From Hydrogenophaga sp. (GTDB lineage: Bacteria > Pseudomonadota > Gammaproteobacteria > Burkholderiales > Burkholderiaceae_C): a stretch of DNA of 64,000 nt. The position numbers and the translations under genes are program-made. Below are positions 56,914 to 64,000 of the stretch, piece by piece. The notes beneath the pieces are model-generated. The model was not told where the DNA came from, made no database searches, and saw only the letters and a list, made by a program, of their open reading frames with translations. Within the stretch, counting starts at the first letter, position 1. Each line of letters starts with the position of its first letter. Where the stretch lies: contig JAEUOT010000067.1 of the NCBI GenBank assembly GCA_016790705.1, positions 79,758 to 143,757 of the forward strand. The letters are read 5' to 3'.

Positions 56914-57645
56914 ATGGAGATCGCCCGCCACCCCCGCCCCCACGAAGGACTGCCCGCCTGGAGCGCCGAGGAGTTCGAGGCCCAGTTGCGCGACAAGGGC
57001 CGCAGTTACCACATCCACCACCCGTTCAATGTGCGCATGAACTCAGGTGGCTGCACGCCCGACGAAATCCGCTGCTGGGTCGCCAACCGCTTCTACTACC
57101 AGATCTGCATCCCGCGCAAAGACGCCGCGATCCTGGCCAACATGCCCGACCGCGAACACCGCCGCCTGTGGGTCGAGCGCATCCTCGACCACGACGGCCA
57201 CGGCGACCACCAGGGCTCGGCCGCCGGCGGCATCGAGGCCTGGACGCGGCTGGGCGAGGCGGTGGGCATCTCGCGCGAAGCGCTGTGGTCGCTGGAGCAC
57301 GTGGTGCCTGCGGTGCGATTCGCCTGCGACGCCTATGTGCACTTCGCGGCCACCGCGCCCTGGCAGGAAGCGGTGTGCTCGTCGCTCACCGAGATGTTCG
57401 CGCCGCAGATCCACAAGGACCGTCTCGCGACCTGGCCGACGCACTACCCGTGGATCGAGGCCGGCGGCCTGACCTATTTCCGCAGCCGCATCCCGCTCGC
57501 CAGCCGCGACGTCGAACACGGCCTGCGCGTGACCCAGGACCACTTCCGGTCCCGCGAGCAGCAGCACCGCGCACTGGACATCCTGCAGTTCAAGCTGGAC
57601 ATCCTCTGGACCATGCTGGATGCCATTGAAAAAGCCTGCCAATGA
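56914..57645 (+). CDS. pqqC: Pyrroloquinoline-quinone synthase PqqC
   Basis: PqqC carries out the last step, an eight-electron oxidation and ring closure that needs no metal. The 243-residue helical protein has [40 protein letters not shown] and [20 protein letters not shown], the conserved active-site stretches. It overlaps pqqD by 4 nt. Confidence 0.97.
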   Translation: MEIARHPRPHEGLPAWSAEEFEAQLRDKGRSYHIHHPFNVRMNSGGCTPDEIRCWVANRFYYQICIPRKDAAILANMPDREHRRLWVERILDHDGHGDHQGSAAGGIEAWTRLGEAVGISREALWSLEHVVPAVRFACDAYVHFAATAPWQEAVCSSLTEMFAPQIHKDRLATWPTHYPWIEAGGLTYFRSRIPLASRDVEHGLRVTQDHFRSREQQHRALDILQFKLDILWTMLDAIEKACQ

Positions 57646-57905
57646 GCGCCCTGCCGAACCAACCCAAGCTCTCGCGCAAGTTCCGCCTGCAGTTCGAGCC
57701 GGCGCAGGACCGCTGGGTCCTGCTGTACCCCGAGGGCATGGTGCAGCTCAACCCGAGCGCCGCCGAGATTCTCAAGCGCTGCGACGGCGAGCGCACGGTC
57801 GACGCCATCGTCGCCGAGCTGGAAGCCGCGTTCAACGCCCAGGGCATCGCGCCCGAAGTCCGCAACCTGCTGGAAGAGGGCCAACGCCGTGGCTGGATCG
57901 ACTGA
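57642..57905 (+). CDS. pqqD: PQQ biosynthesis chaperone PqqD
   Basis: PqqD binds PqqA and presents it to PqqE. The 87-residue protein begins with [20 protein letters not shown] and has [35 protein letters not shown] and a C-terminal RRGWID. It is a separate polypeptide here, but its last 17 nt overlap pqqE, the closest coupling in the operon. Confidence 0.96.
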   Translation: MSALPNQPKLSRKFRLQFEPAQDRWVLLYPEGMVQLNPSAAEILKRCDGERTVDAIVAELEAAFNAQGIAPEVRNLLEEGQRRGWID

Positions 57906-59040
57906 TCTCCTGAGCGCGACACCCATCCCCGCCGGGCCGCCGCTGTGGCTGCTGGCGGAGCTGACCTACCAGTGTCCTCTGCACTGCGTCTTTTGCTACA
58001 ACCCGACGCAGCACGCCAAGGTCACCGATGAACTGAGCACGGCGCAGTGGGTCGACGTGATGACGCAGGCGCGCAAGCTCGGCGCCGCACAGCTCGGCTT
58101 CTCCGGCGGTGAGCCGCTGCTGCGCGACGACCTGGAAGAGCTGGTGCAGGAAGCCCACCGTCTGGGCTACTACACCAACCTGATCACCTCGGGCGTGGGC
58201 CTGACACCGGCGCGGGCGCAACGCCTGAAGGACGCGGGGCTGGACCACGTGCAGCTCTCGTTCCAGGACTCAACCCGCGAACTCAACGACTTCCTCAGCC
58301 ACACCAAGACCTTCGACCTCAAGCAGCGCGTCGCCAGACTGATCAAGCAGCACGACTGGCCGATGGTGATGAACTGCGTGCTGCACCGGCACAACCTGCC
58401 GCACGTGCGCAAGATCATCGACATGGCGGTGGCGCTGGAGGCCGAGTACCTCGAACTGGCCAACACGCAGTACTACGGCTGGGCCTGGGTCAACCGCGAC
58501 CACCTGATGCCCACGCGCGAAGAACTGGCCGTGGCCGAGGCCGAGGTCAACGCCTTTCGCGCGGAGCAGGCGGCGAAGACCGACGGCCACACCTGCCGCG
58601 TGCTGTTCGTCGTGCCCGACTACTTCGAGGAACGCCCCAAGGCCTGCATGAACGGCTGGGGCGCCGTCTTCCTGTCGATCGCGCCGGACGGTCTGGCCAT
58701 GCCCTGCCACAACGCCCGCGACCTGCCCGGTCTGGCGCTGCCCAACGTGAAGGACATGCCGATTGCCGACATCTGGCAGCGTAGCAACGCCTTCAACACC
58801 TACCGCGGCGACGCGTGGATGAAACCGACCTGCCGCAGTTGCGACGACCGGCACAAGGACTTCGGCGGCTGCCGCTGCCAGGCCTTTCTGCTCACCGGCG
58901 ACGCGGCCGAGACCGACCCCGTGTGCAGCAAGTCGGCCCACCACGAGAAGGTGGTCGCGGTGGTGCGTGATGCGCCCAAACGCCGGAACATCCCGATCGT
59001 GTTCCGCAGCGACGCTGAATCGCGGATATTGCATCCATGA
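57889..59040 (+). CDS. pqqE: PqqA peptide cyclase PqqE
   Basis: PqqE is the radical SAM enzyme that forms the Glu-Tyr carbon-carbon bond in PqqA. The 383 residues have the cluster motif ELTYQCPLHCVFCYNPTQHA (C-x3-C-x2-C), FSGGEPLLRDDLEELVQEAH, and a C-terminal SPASM region rich in Cys (PTCRSCDDRHKDFGGCRCQA). The GTG at 57889 lies within pqqD. Its stop overlaps the next gene (ATGA), so the operon continues beyond the known PQQ genes. Confidence 0.96.
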   Translation: MAGSTDLLSATPIPAGPPLWLLAELTYQCPLHCVFCYNPTQHAKVTDELSTAQWVDVMTQARKLGAAQLGFSGGEPLLRDDLEELVQEAHRLGYYTNLITSGVGLTPARAQRLKDAGLDHVQLSFQDSTRELNDFLSHTKTFDLKQRVARLIKQHDWPMVMNCVLHRHNLPHVRKIIDMAVALEAEYLELANTQYYGWAWVNRDHLMPTREELAVAEAEVNAFRAEQAAKTDGHTCRVLFVVPDYFEERPKACMNGWGAVFLSIAPDGLAMPCHNARDLPGLALPNVKDMPIADIWQRSNAFNTYRGDAWMKPTCRSCDDRHKDFGGCRCQAFLLTGDAAETDPVCSKSAHHEKVVAVVRDAPKRRNIPIVFRSDAESRILHP

Positions 59041-59777
59041 GCACCAGCAGCGCCCCCAACCACCGCATGTTCGGTGCCCTGCTGGCGCGCCGGGTGCCGG
59101 GTGCGAACCGTCCGTCCATGAATCTGGAGCGCGCCGAGCACGGACTGTTCCTGCTCTGGCTGGCCTTCATGGGTCTGCTGCTGTTTGCCTCCTGGCTGCT
59201 GTGGAAGGCGGGCGCCTGGCACCGGCTGATCGACGCTGACCCGACCCACCTCACTGTCGCCATCGTGCTGCTGTTCATCGGTTGCTCGCTCTGGACCGGC
59301 CAGCGCGCCTGGGTGCTCGGCCTGGAGCGCCAGCGGCTGGACAGTGGCCACATCGGCGACGGCAGCTGGTGCGGTCAATTTTTGCAAGGCACGCGGCAGC
59401 CCGGCGCCGACCGCGGCTCCTGGCTGCAGGTGCTGGGCGAGCAGGCACACGGCCCGCACGAGATGGCCTGGTGGCTCAACGGCATCCAACTCAAACTCGG
59501 CCTGCTGGGCAAGGTCATCGGCTTCTCCATCCTGGCCCTCCAGCTGGGCCAGATGGACAGCTTCGACCCGAGCCAGAGCGCGCAGCTGCTCAAGAGCCTG
59601 ACCGGTGGCCTGGGCATCGCGCTGCTGACCACCGTCACCGGGCTGACCGGCAACATCCTGCTGGGCCTGCAGCTGATGCGGCTGGACCGGTTTGCCGATG
59701 CGCTGGTGGCCGACGCACTGGCGCTCTCGCTCAAGCACACGGAGCCTGGACATGGCGATCGGCCGACCGGTCCGTGA
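59037..59777 (+). CDS. MotA/TolQ/ExbB-like membrane protein, pqq-linked
   Basis: The 246-residue protein has about four hydrophobic helices (LFLLWLAFMGLLLFASWLLW, LTVAIVLLFIGCSLW, LLGKVIGFSILALQL and a pair-like stretch, LTGGLGIALLTTVTGLTGNI). The last region, with MRLDRFADALVADAL after it, resembles the channel helices of MotA/TolQ/ExbB proton-channel proteins. It overlaps pqqE by 4 nt and the next gene by 26 nt, which is strong evidence of one operon. A proton-driven motor complex with the downstream single-span protein is a plausible reading, but the channel assignment rests on the last helices only. Confidence 0.6.
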   Translation: MSTSSAPNHRMFGALLARRVPGANRPSMNLERAEHGLFLLWLAFMGLLLFASWLLWKAGAWHRLIDADPTHLTVAIVLLFIGCSLWTGQRAWVLGLERQRLDSGHIGDGSWCGQFLQGTRQPGADRGSWLQVLGEQAHGPHEMAWWLNGIQLKLGLLGKVIGFSILALQLGQMDSFDPSQSAQLLKSLTGGLGIALLTTVTGLTGNILLGLQLMRLDRFADALVADALALSLKHTEPGHGDRPTGP

Positions 59778-60363
59778 CACGGAGGCCGACCCGTTCTACG
59801 ACATGTTGTTCAACATGTTGATCGCGTTCGTCTTCTGTTTCGTCATCGCCATCCTCGCCTTCAACCCGCGTGCCCGCAAAGCGGGTGACGTGCCGGCCAA
59901 GGCCGAGTTCATGGTCACCGTCTCCTGGCCCGACAACAACCCCAACGACATCGACACCTGGGTGCTCGAACCGGGCGGCAAGACGCTCTGGTTCCGCCAG
60001 CGCGACGCCGGCCTGCTGCACCTGGACCGCGACGACCGCGGCGCCAAGAACAACAGCGTGATCGTCAACGGCCGAGAGCTCTCCAGCCCGATCCGCCAGG
60101 AGATCGTGACCCTGCGCGGCATCGTGCCCGGCGAGTACGTGGTGAACGCGCACTACTACGACAGCCGCGACCAGCAGCCGGTCGATGTGTCGGTGGCGGT
60201 GGTCAAGGTCAACCCGCAGGCCGAGATCATCTACACCGGCACCCAGCAGATCCCGCGCAAGGGCGATGAGCGCACCCTGGTGCGCTTCACCATCGACGAA
60301 AGCGGCCGGGTGCTGGACCTGAGCACGAATCCGAAGACCATCGTCCAGCGCACGGGACTGTGA
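59752..60363 (+). CDS. Membrane-anchored DUF2135-like protein, ExbD-like layout
   Basis: The 203-residue protein has one N-terminal helix (DMLFNMLIAFVFCFVIAILA) preceded by a short charged cytoplasmic segment with an Asp (DPFYDMLFN), the layout of ExbD/TolR/MotB subunits. The periplasmic part (about 45-200) has WPDNNPNDIDTWVLEPGGKT, WFRQRDAGLLHLDRDDRGAK and IVPGEYVVNAHYYDSRDQQP, resembling the DUF2135/YfaP beta-sandwich. It overlaps the upstream MotA/TolQ-like gene by 26 nt. Function is unknown. Confidence 0.6.
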   Translation: MAIGRPVRDTEADPFYDMLFNMLIAFVFCFVIAILAFNPRARKAGDVPAKAEFMVTVSWPDNNPNDIDTWVLEPGGKTLWFRQRDAGLLHLDRDDRGAKNNSVIVNGRELSSPIRQEIVTLRGIVPGEYVVNAHYYDSRDQQPVDVSVAVVKVNPQAEIIYTGTQQIPRKGDERTLVRFTIDESGRVLDLSTNPKTIVQRTGL

Positions 60364-60394
60364 AACACCCACTGCGCCACTTCACACCGACCCC

Positions 60395-60919
60395 ATGATC
60401 CCTGCCGTCTCCTCCCAACTGCTGCTGCTCGCGATCGTCTACGCGCTGCTGGCCTTCCTGCTGCTGGTGCTCTGTCTGGGCACCCGCTGGCGCTGGAGCC
60501 TGAAGGTCGTGCTGGTGTTGCTGGTCAGCGGCTTCTACCTGTTCTCCTACGAATCGCTGCGCGGCATGTCCGGCTGGCCCGCCGACGACGAACTGCCGCG
60601 CAAGTTCATCCTGCTCTCGGCGGTGTTCGACGAACCCAGCCCCGGGCGCGGACACCCCGGCGCGATCTACCTCTGGGTGCATCCGATGAAGGACAACCAG
60701 CCGCTGGAGATGCCGCGCCAGTTCAAGCTGCCTTACGAGAAGGACCTGCACCGCATCCTCGGCGACGGCATCAAGAAGGCGCGCGACGGCAACACCCAGC
60801 TCGGCGAGACCGAGCCCCGGCGCGGCCAGGGCGGGCTGGCCTGGCTGAGGCCGGCGGCCAACGACAAGGTCGAGATCAAGCTGCGCGACCTGCCGCGCGC
60901 ACAACTTCCGGAGAAATGA
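60395..60919 (+). CDS. Small membrane protein of unknown function, pqq-linked
   Basis: This gene is not recognised. The 174-residue protein has two N-terminal helices (SQLLLLAIVYALLAFLLLVL and LKVVLVLLVSGFYLF) and a soluble domain of about 120 residues that begins GMSGWPADDELPRKFILLSA and includes GAIYLWVHPMKDNQPLEMPR. The domain ends with charged, Arg/Glu-rich sequence. It starts 31 nt after the DUF2135-like gene and overlaps the lipoprotein gene by 4 nt. Confidence 0.6.
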   Translation: MIPAVSSQLLLLAIVYALLAFLLLVLCLGTRWRWSLKVVLVLLVSGFYLFSYESLRGMSGWPADDELPRKFILLSAVFDEPSPGRGHPGAIYLWVHPMKDNQPLEMPRQFKLPYEKDLHRILGDGIKKARDGNTQLGETEPRRGQGGLAWLRPAANDKVEIKLRDLPRAQLPEK

Positions 60920-61611
60920 TGCGCCGCCATCTGCCCTCCCTGCTTGCGATCCTGATGCTCAGCGGCTGTGGCGGTCGCGACCTGGGCAACGAATGGTTCC
61001 CGCTGCGCGAAGGCACGTCGCAGACACTGGACGTGCGCTACGCGATGGACGAGCCGCGCGAGCCCGAACAATGGACGATGGAGGTCATGGCGCCCGCCAC
61101 GATCAAGGACCAGACCCTGGCGGTGCGCCACCACTCCGCCGGCGTCAGCTACTACCTGCTGGCCGACGACAAGGGCGTGCGCCGCGTGGCCACGCGCACC
61201 GACATCGACCGAGACCCGACCCCCGACGCCGAACCGCTGTGGGTGCTCAAGGCGCCCTACCAGGTCGGCACCGAATGGGTCACGCCGACCGTGCCCTACC
61301 TGCTGCAGCGCAAGAACGAATACCCGCGCGACCTGAAGTACTCGCACAAGGTGCTGATGACCTGGCGCATCGAGGCCGTCGACGACAGCGTCAAACTGGC
61401 CGACGGCAACGAGCACAAGCCCTGCCTGCGCGTGCTCGGTCTGGCCAAGCTCAACCTCTACACCGATCCGGTCAACGGCTTCAATGAGGTGCCCCTGACC
61501 AGCCGCGAGTGGTATTGCAAGGGCGAGGGACTGGTGAAGCTCGAACGCGAGGAGAAGGTCCCGGCCGGCTTCATCACCGGCGGCAGGATGACCGCCGAGT
61601 GGCAACCCTGA
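60916..61611 (+). CDS. Lipoprotein of unknown function, pqq-linked
   Basis: This gene is not recognised. The 231-residue product has a lipobox (LLAILMLSGCGG, Cys18 or 19) and a beta-rich mature domain with GNEWFPLREGTSQTLDVRYA, APYQVGTEWVTPTVPYLL and LTSREWYCKGEGLVKLEREE. It contains conserved-looking Trp/Tyr residues but no enzyme motif. It starts with ATG-ATG overlapping the upstream stop; GGAG precedes it. It is the last gene of the pqq-linked four-gene block. Confidence 0.65.
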   Translation: MMRRHLPSLLAILMLSGCGGRDLGNEWFPLREGTSQTLDVRYAMDEPREPEQWTMEVMAPATIKDQTLAVRHHSAGVSYYLLADDKGVRRVATRTDIDRDPTPDAEPLWVLKAPYQVGTEWVTPTVPYLLQRKNEYPRDLKYSHKVLMTWRIEAVDDSVKLADGNEHKPCLRVLGLAKLNLYTDPVNGFNEVPLTSREWYCKGEGLVKLEREEKVPAGFITGGRMTAEWQP

Positions 61612-61738
61612 CCGGGGATGTGGCCCACCGGCTCGGAGGCAACAAAACGTAAGTCGTGCAAAGCTGTTTCAGCCTTAATCTGGCTGTAAGCCAGGGACCT
61701 GAACCTCGCGGTCGTTCAACAATAACCAAGGATTCCGC

Positions 61739-62386
61739 ATGACGCCCTCCCTCACGTTGCAGCCCTCGTTCCGCATCCGGTGGTTGGTCGCTTCGGTCGT
61801 ATTGGGCGCGCTGACCGCCTGCGGCGGCGGCAGCGACGGCAGCACCACCGCCACCGACAAGTCGTTCAAGGGCACGGTCACCAGCGTGAACAGCCCGACC
61901 AGTTTCAGTGTGGACGGCATCCCGGTCGACGCCAGCAGCTCCAGCGCCACAGCGCAGGGCGTCACCACCGGCAGCCGGGTGGAAATCCAGGGCGAGATGG
62001 TGAACGGCACGATCCAGGCCCGCCGTGTCGAATTCGACGACGACAGCGCCACGGACGACGGCAGGTCCGATCCCAGCGAACTGGACGGGCGCGTGACCAG
62101 CTACACCAGCCCGACCAGCTTCAGTGTCGACGGCATTCCGGTCAATGCGAGTGCCGCACCGATGACCCTGACCGTGGGCACCCATGTCGAGGTCCACGGC
62201 ACCGTGACCAACGGCGTGATGGTCGCCAGCAGCGTCAAACTGGAAGGCCACTCGGACAGCACATCCGGCTCCGGGTCGGACGACAGCAACTGCACATCCA
62301 CCACGGCGAAGTCCAGCTGTGACGACGGCAAGGATGACAGCAAGGACGACGGAGAAGACGACGACAAGACCGGCAGCAAACGCTGA
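61739..62386 (+). CDS. DUF5666-type lipoprotein with acidic tail
   Basis: The 215-residue product has a lipobox (SVVLGALTACGGG) and two DUF5666 beta-barrel-like repeats. Each contains a near-identical block: VTSVNSPTSFSVDGIPVDAS and VTSYTSPTSFSVDGIPVNAS. A very acidic Asp/Ser-rich C-terminal tail (DDGKDDSKDDGEDDDKTGSK) could bind calcium. The role is unknown. It lies 127 nt after the pqq-linked block, so it may have its own promoter, and is followed by a terminator. Confidence 0.78.
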   Translation: MTPSLTLQPSFRIRWLVASVVLGALTACGGGSDGSTTATDKSFKGTVTSVNSPTSFSVDGIPVDASSSSATAQGVTTGSRVEIQGEMVNGTIQARRVEFDDDSATDDGRSDPSELDGRVTSYTSPTSFSVDGIPVNASAAPMTLTVGTHVEVHGTVTNGVMVASSVKLEGHSDSTSGSGSDDSNCTSTTAKSSCDDGKDDSKDDGEDDDKTGSKR

Positions 62387-62406
62387 GTGTCCGGTGATGG
62401 ATGAGG

Positions 62407-62431
62407 AAACGGGGCTTCAGGCCCCGTTTTT
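62407..62431 (+). terminator. Intrinsic terminator after the DUF5666 gene
   Basis: AAACGGGGC (62407-62415) pairs with GCCCCGTTT (62421-62429), followed by T residues. It ends the plus-strand block and abuts the stop of the convergent gene. Confidence 0.85.
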
Positions 62432-62997
62432 CATTCGATCCGCAACTCCCGGATCCAGCGCGCGCCGGGGGCGAAGTCGTCGCGCTCCATCGGCCCGTAG
62501 GGCGGCTGGCTCAGGTCGTCCGGCGGCGAGCCGATGCGGTTGAGGTCGATGGCCTGGGGTGTGCCGACCAGCGCGCCGCCGGTCTGTGCGAACTTGAAGA
62601 TGATGCCGTTCCAGAGCTTGGCGCCGAAGTCGGCCGGCAGCTTGTAGAAGAACATCAGGTTGTGCTCCAGCCAGGCCCAGTCACCGGCCGAGACGGTGGC
62701 CGGGTTGGCGTAGGGATAGGGGACGAAACAACTGACCTCCTGGGCGGCGGGCAGGCACTTGAACTCCCGCATCGACAGGAAGTGGTCCTTCATGACCGCG
62801 TGGTCCATCTGCACGCGGAAGGTGGCCTTGCCGCCCGCGGCCGGACGGAAGGTGACCGCACCGATGCGCGTGCGCTGCCCGTCGCGCGTGACGGCGACGA
62901 GCGATTTCTCGCCGTCGGGCAGCGCCGGCTGGGCGGCGGCTGCGCCAACGAGCGCCCAGACGAACAGCCCTGTCAGGGCTTGATGGACAGCACCCAT
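62431..62997 (-). CDS. Exported protein of unknown function in the PQQ dehydrogenase cluster
   Basis: This gene is not recognised. The 188-residue product has a signal peptide (LTGLFVWALVGAAAAQ), then a beta-rich domain with AVTRDGQRTRIGAVTFRPAA, a His/Met segment MDHAVMKDHFLSMREFKCLP, a second Cys in VSCFVPYPYA, and DWAWLEHNLMFFYKLPADFG. The His/Met-rich stretch could bind a metal or haem, but this is a guess. The ATG at 62997 lies 25 nt inside the end of the upstream cytochrome gene, so the two are translated together. Confidence 0.6.
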   Translation of the reverse strand: MGAVHQALTGLFVWALVGAAAAQPALPDGEKSLVAVTRDGQRTRIGAVTFRPAAGGKATFRVQMDHAVMKDHFLSMREFKCLPAAQEVSCFVPYPYANPATVSAGDWAWLEHNLMFFYKLPADFGAKLWNGIIFKFAQTGGALVGTPQAIDLNRIGSPPDDLSQPPYGPMERDDFAPGARWIRELRIE

Positions 62998-63296
62998 TGG
63001 GCCAGCGTCTTGATGTCGGCGGCGCTCATGCTCGGATGCGGCGGCATCGGAATGCGGCCCCACTTGCCCTTGCTGCCGTACTGGATCGACTGCACAAGAC
63101 CGGCCACGGCGTCCTTGTCGTCCTTGTACTTCTCGGCCACCGAGGCGTAGGCGGGTCCGACGACCTTTTCCTTGGGCGAATGGCAGGACAGGCAACCGTT
63201 GTTCTTGGCCAGTTCCAGGGCGGCGGCTTCGTCAACAGCGTGGGCAGAACCCGCCGCAAGCAGCAGGCCGGAAGTGAGGATCAGGAAAGTACGCAT
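62973..63296 (-). CDS. Class I cytochrome c
   Basis: The 107-residue exported protein has a signal peptide (MRTFLILTSGLLLAAGSAHA), one haem site (NNGCLSCHSPKEKVVGPAYA) and axial Met candidates in RIPMPPHPSMSAADIKTLAQ. This is the c-551/c-552 type. It would accept electrons from the PQQ dehydrogenase encoded upstream. A terminator hairpin and a palindromic repeat separate it from that gene. Confidence 0.92.
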   Translation of the reverse strand: MRTFLILTSGLLLAAGSAHAVDEAAALELAKNNGCLSCHSPKEKVVGPAYASVAEKYKDDKDAVAGLVQSIQYGSKGKWGRIPMPPHPSMSAADIKTLAQWVLSIKP

Positions 63297-63323
63297 GGTC
63301 AGGCTCGGGGAAAACAACAGACG

Positions 63324-63378
63324 AAAAAAATGGACGGGGCCCTTCGCTTCGGCAATGTCGGAAGAAGGGGCCCCGTCC
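63324..63378 (-). terminator. Terminator-like hairpin after the ExaA-type gene
   Basis: Perfect 11-nt arms GGACGGGGCCC (63332-63342) and GGGCCCCGTCC (63368-63378) flank a 25-nt loop. On the minus strand a seven-T run follows at 63330-63324. It lies between the dehydrogenase gene and the cytochrome gene. Confidence 0.75.
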
Positions 63379-63418
63379 AGCACACACCGAGGAACCGGCT
63401 TGGCCGGGCCTCTGGTGT

Positions 63419-63460
63419 GGTCCCCCTCAGGGGGGAGCCGCTGCGCGGCGCAGGGGGGAG
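63419..63460. repeat. REP-like GC-rich palindromic element
   Basis: The block contains two small hairpins in a row, CCCCCTCAGGGGGG and GCCGCTGCGCGGC, followed by GCAGGGGGG. Dispersed intergenic palindromes of this G-run type are common in Comamonadaceae. It touches the stop codon of the dehydrogenase gene. Confidence 0.55.
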
Positions 63461-64000
63461 TTACTTGGCCAGCTTGAAGGTCCAGACGGAACCGCCCTGT
63501 TCGAGGAAGTTCACGCGCTTGGCCACTTCGCCGCCCCACAGCGGAACCGCACCACCCCAGCCGGAGACGACGGAGATGTACTGCTCGCCATCCTGCTTCC
63601 AGGTGATCGGAGGCGCGACGATGCCGGAGCCGGTCTGGAACTTCCAGACGATCTTGCCGGTCTTGGCGTCTGCGGCCTGCAGGTAGCCCTCAGGCGTGCC
63701 CCAGAACACCAGGTCGCCGGCCGTCAGCACACCACCCCACAGCGGCGCGTTGTTCTTGACTTCCCAGACGATCTTGCCGGTCTTCGGATCGACCGCGCGC
63801 ATCGCGCCGATGTAGTCCTCGTTCAGCGGCTTGATGGTGAAGCCAGCGCCCAGGTAGGCAGCGCCCTTCTTGTAGGTGATGGGCTCGTTCCAGATCTCCA
63901 TGCCCCACTCGTTGGAGGGCACGTAGAACAGGCCGGTCTTCGGGCTGTAGGCCATCGGCATCTGGTTCTTGCCGCCCAGGAAGCCCGGCGCGGAGAACAC
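63461..64000 (-). CDS. exaA: PQQ-dependent ethanol dehydrogenase, ExaA type (partial, C-terminus)
   Basis: Only the C-terminal 179 residues are inside the window; the gene continues past 64000. The stretch contains the beta-propeller tryptophan-docking features of quinoprotein alcohol dehydrogenases: [80 protein letters not shown] and [19 protein letters not shown]. The sequence follows ExaA-type ethanol dehydrogenase more closely than MxaF. The active-site and metal residues that separate calcium from lanthanide enzymes are not visible. It has no extra cytochrome domain at its C-terminus, consistent with separate c cytochromes nearby. Confidence 0.9.
   Translation of the reverse strand: MFSAPGFLGGKNQMPMAYSPKTGLFYVPSNEWGMEIWNEPITYKKGAAYLGAGFTIKPLNEDYIGAMRAVDPKTGKIVWEVKNNAPLWGGVLTAGDLVFWGTPEGYLQAADAKTGKIVWKFQTGSGIVAPPITWKQDGEQYISVVSGWGGAVPLWGGEVAKRVNFLEQGGSVWTFKLAK

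Overview
The window is a high-GC, gene-dense bacterial chromosome segment. Gene content and order point to Betaproteobacteria, order Burkholderiales, most likely Comamonadaceae. The main evidence is the gyrA-serC-pheA-tyrA-[aroA-cmk fusion]-rpsA-ihfB-lapA-lapB order, a one-piece tmRNA with the tag ANDERFALAA, and a PQQ alcohol-oxidation locus with a PedF-type cytochrome. This assignment is inferred from content; no database was searched.

Region 1 (1-13.2 kb) is housekeeping and nitrogen control. It holds a truncated TPR protein, a glutathione S-transferase, thyA, a DMT exporter, folA and an exonuclease III gene. On the minus strand follow glnA, a small secreted DUF4124-type protein, ntrB and ntrC. 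glnA has a clear sigma-54 promoter with a pair of NtrC-like sites forming an 18-bp perfect inverted repeat about 130-180 bp upstream. Beyond it are a molybdopterin-binding-domain protein, an EI24 membrane protein, an alpha/beta hydrolase and a DUF2726-type protein.

Region 2 (13.2-30 kb) holds an rsuA-type pseudouridine synthase, ssrA (tmRNA) with its terminator, gph, ubiG, two unknown exported proteins in a coupled operon, an OmpA-family protein, then the long plus-strand run from gyrA through aromatic amino-acid synthesis to rpsA, ihfB and lapAB.

Region 3 (30-40.6 kb) looks like an amino-acid/oxoproline catabolic island: an Asp/Glu racemase-family protein, a DadA-like FAD oxidoreductase, a DctPQM TRAP transporter, a winged-helix regulator and the 5-oxoprolinase genes pxpBCA. 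It is followed by rdgC, crcB, an OsmC protein and a small lipoprotein.

Region 4 (40.6-49.8 kb) is a coxSLM-D-E-G-F cluster encoding a molybdenum hydroxylase with its maturation proteins. The large subunit carries the form-II loop AYRGAGR, so it is probably not a true CO dehydrogenase. A GAF/Fis-type regulator without an AAA+ domain follows.

Region 5 (49.8-64 kb) is a PQQ-dependent alcohol oxidation locus. It has a quinoprotein-associated binding protein, pedF with a sigma-54 promoter, a divergent AcoR-like sigma-54 activator, a metallo-beta-lactamase-like relay protein, an alpha/beta hydrolase and pqqABCDE with a hairpin between pqqA and pqqB. Four uncharacterised genes are attached to the end of the pqq operon: a MotA/TolQ-like protein, a membrane-anchored DUF2135-like protein, a small membrane protein and a lipoprotein. 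Then come a DUF5666 lipoprotein, an unknown exported protein, a cytochrome c and the C-terminus of an ExaA-type quinoprotein ethanol dehydrogenase cut by the window edge. A working model is that alcohol is oxidised in the periplasm by the PQQ enzyme with electrons passing to the c cytochromes, and the neighbouring form-II molybdenum enzyme might take the resulting aldehyde. The four-gene pqq appendage is the best candidate for an undescribed system.
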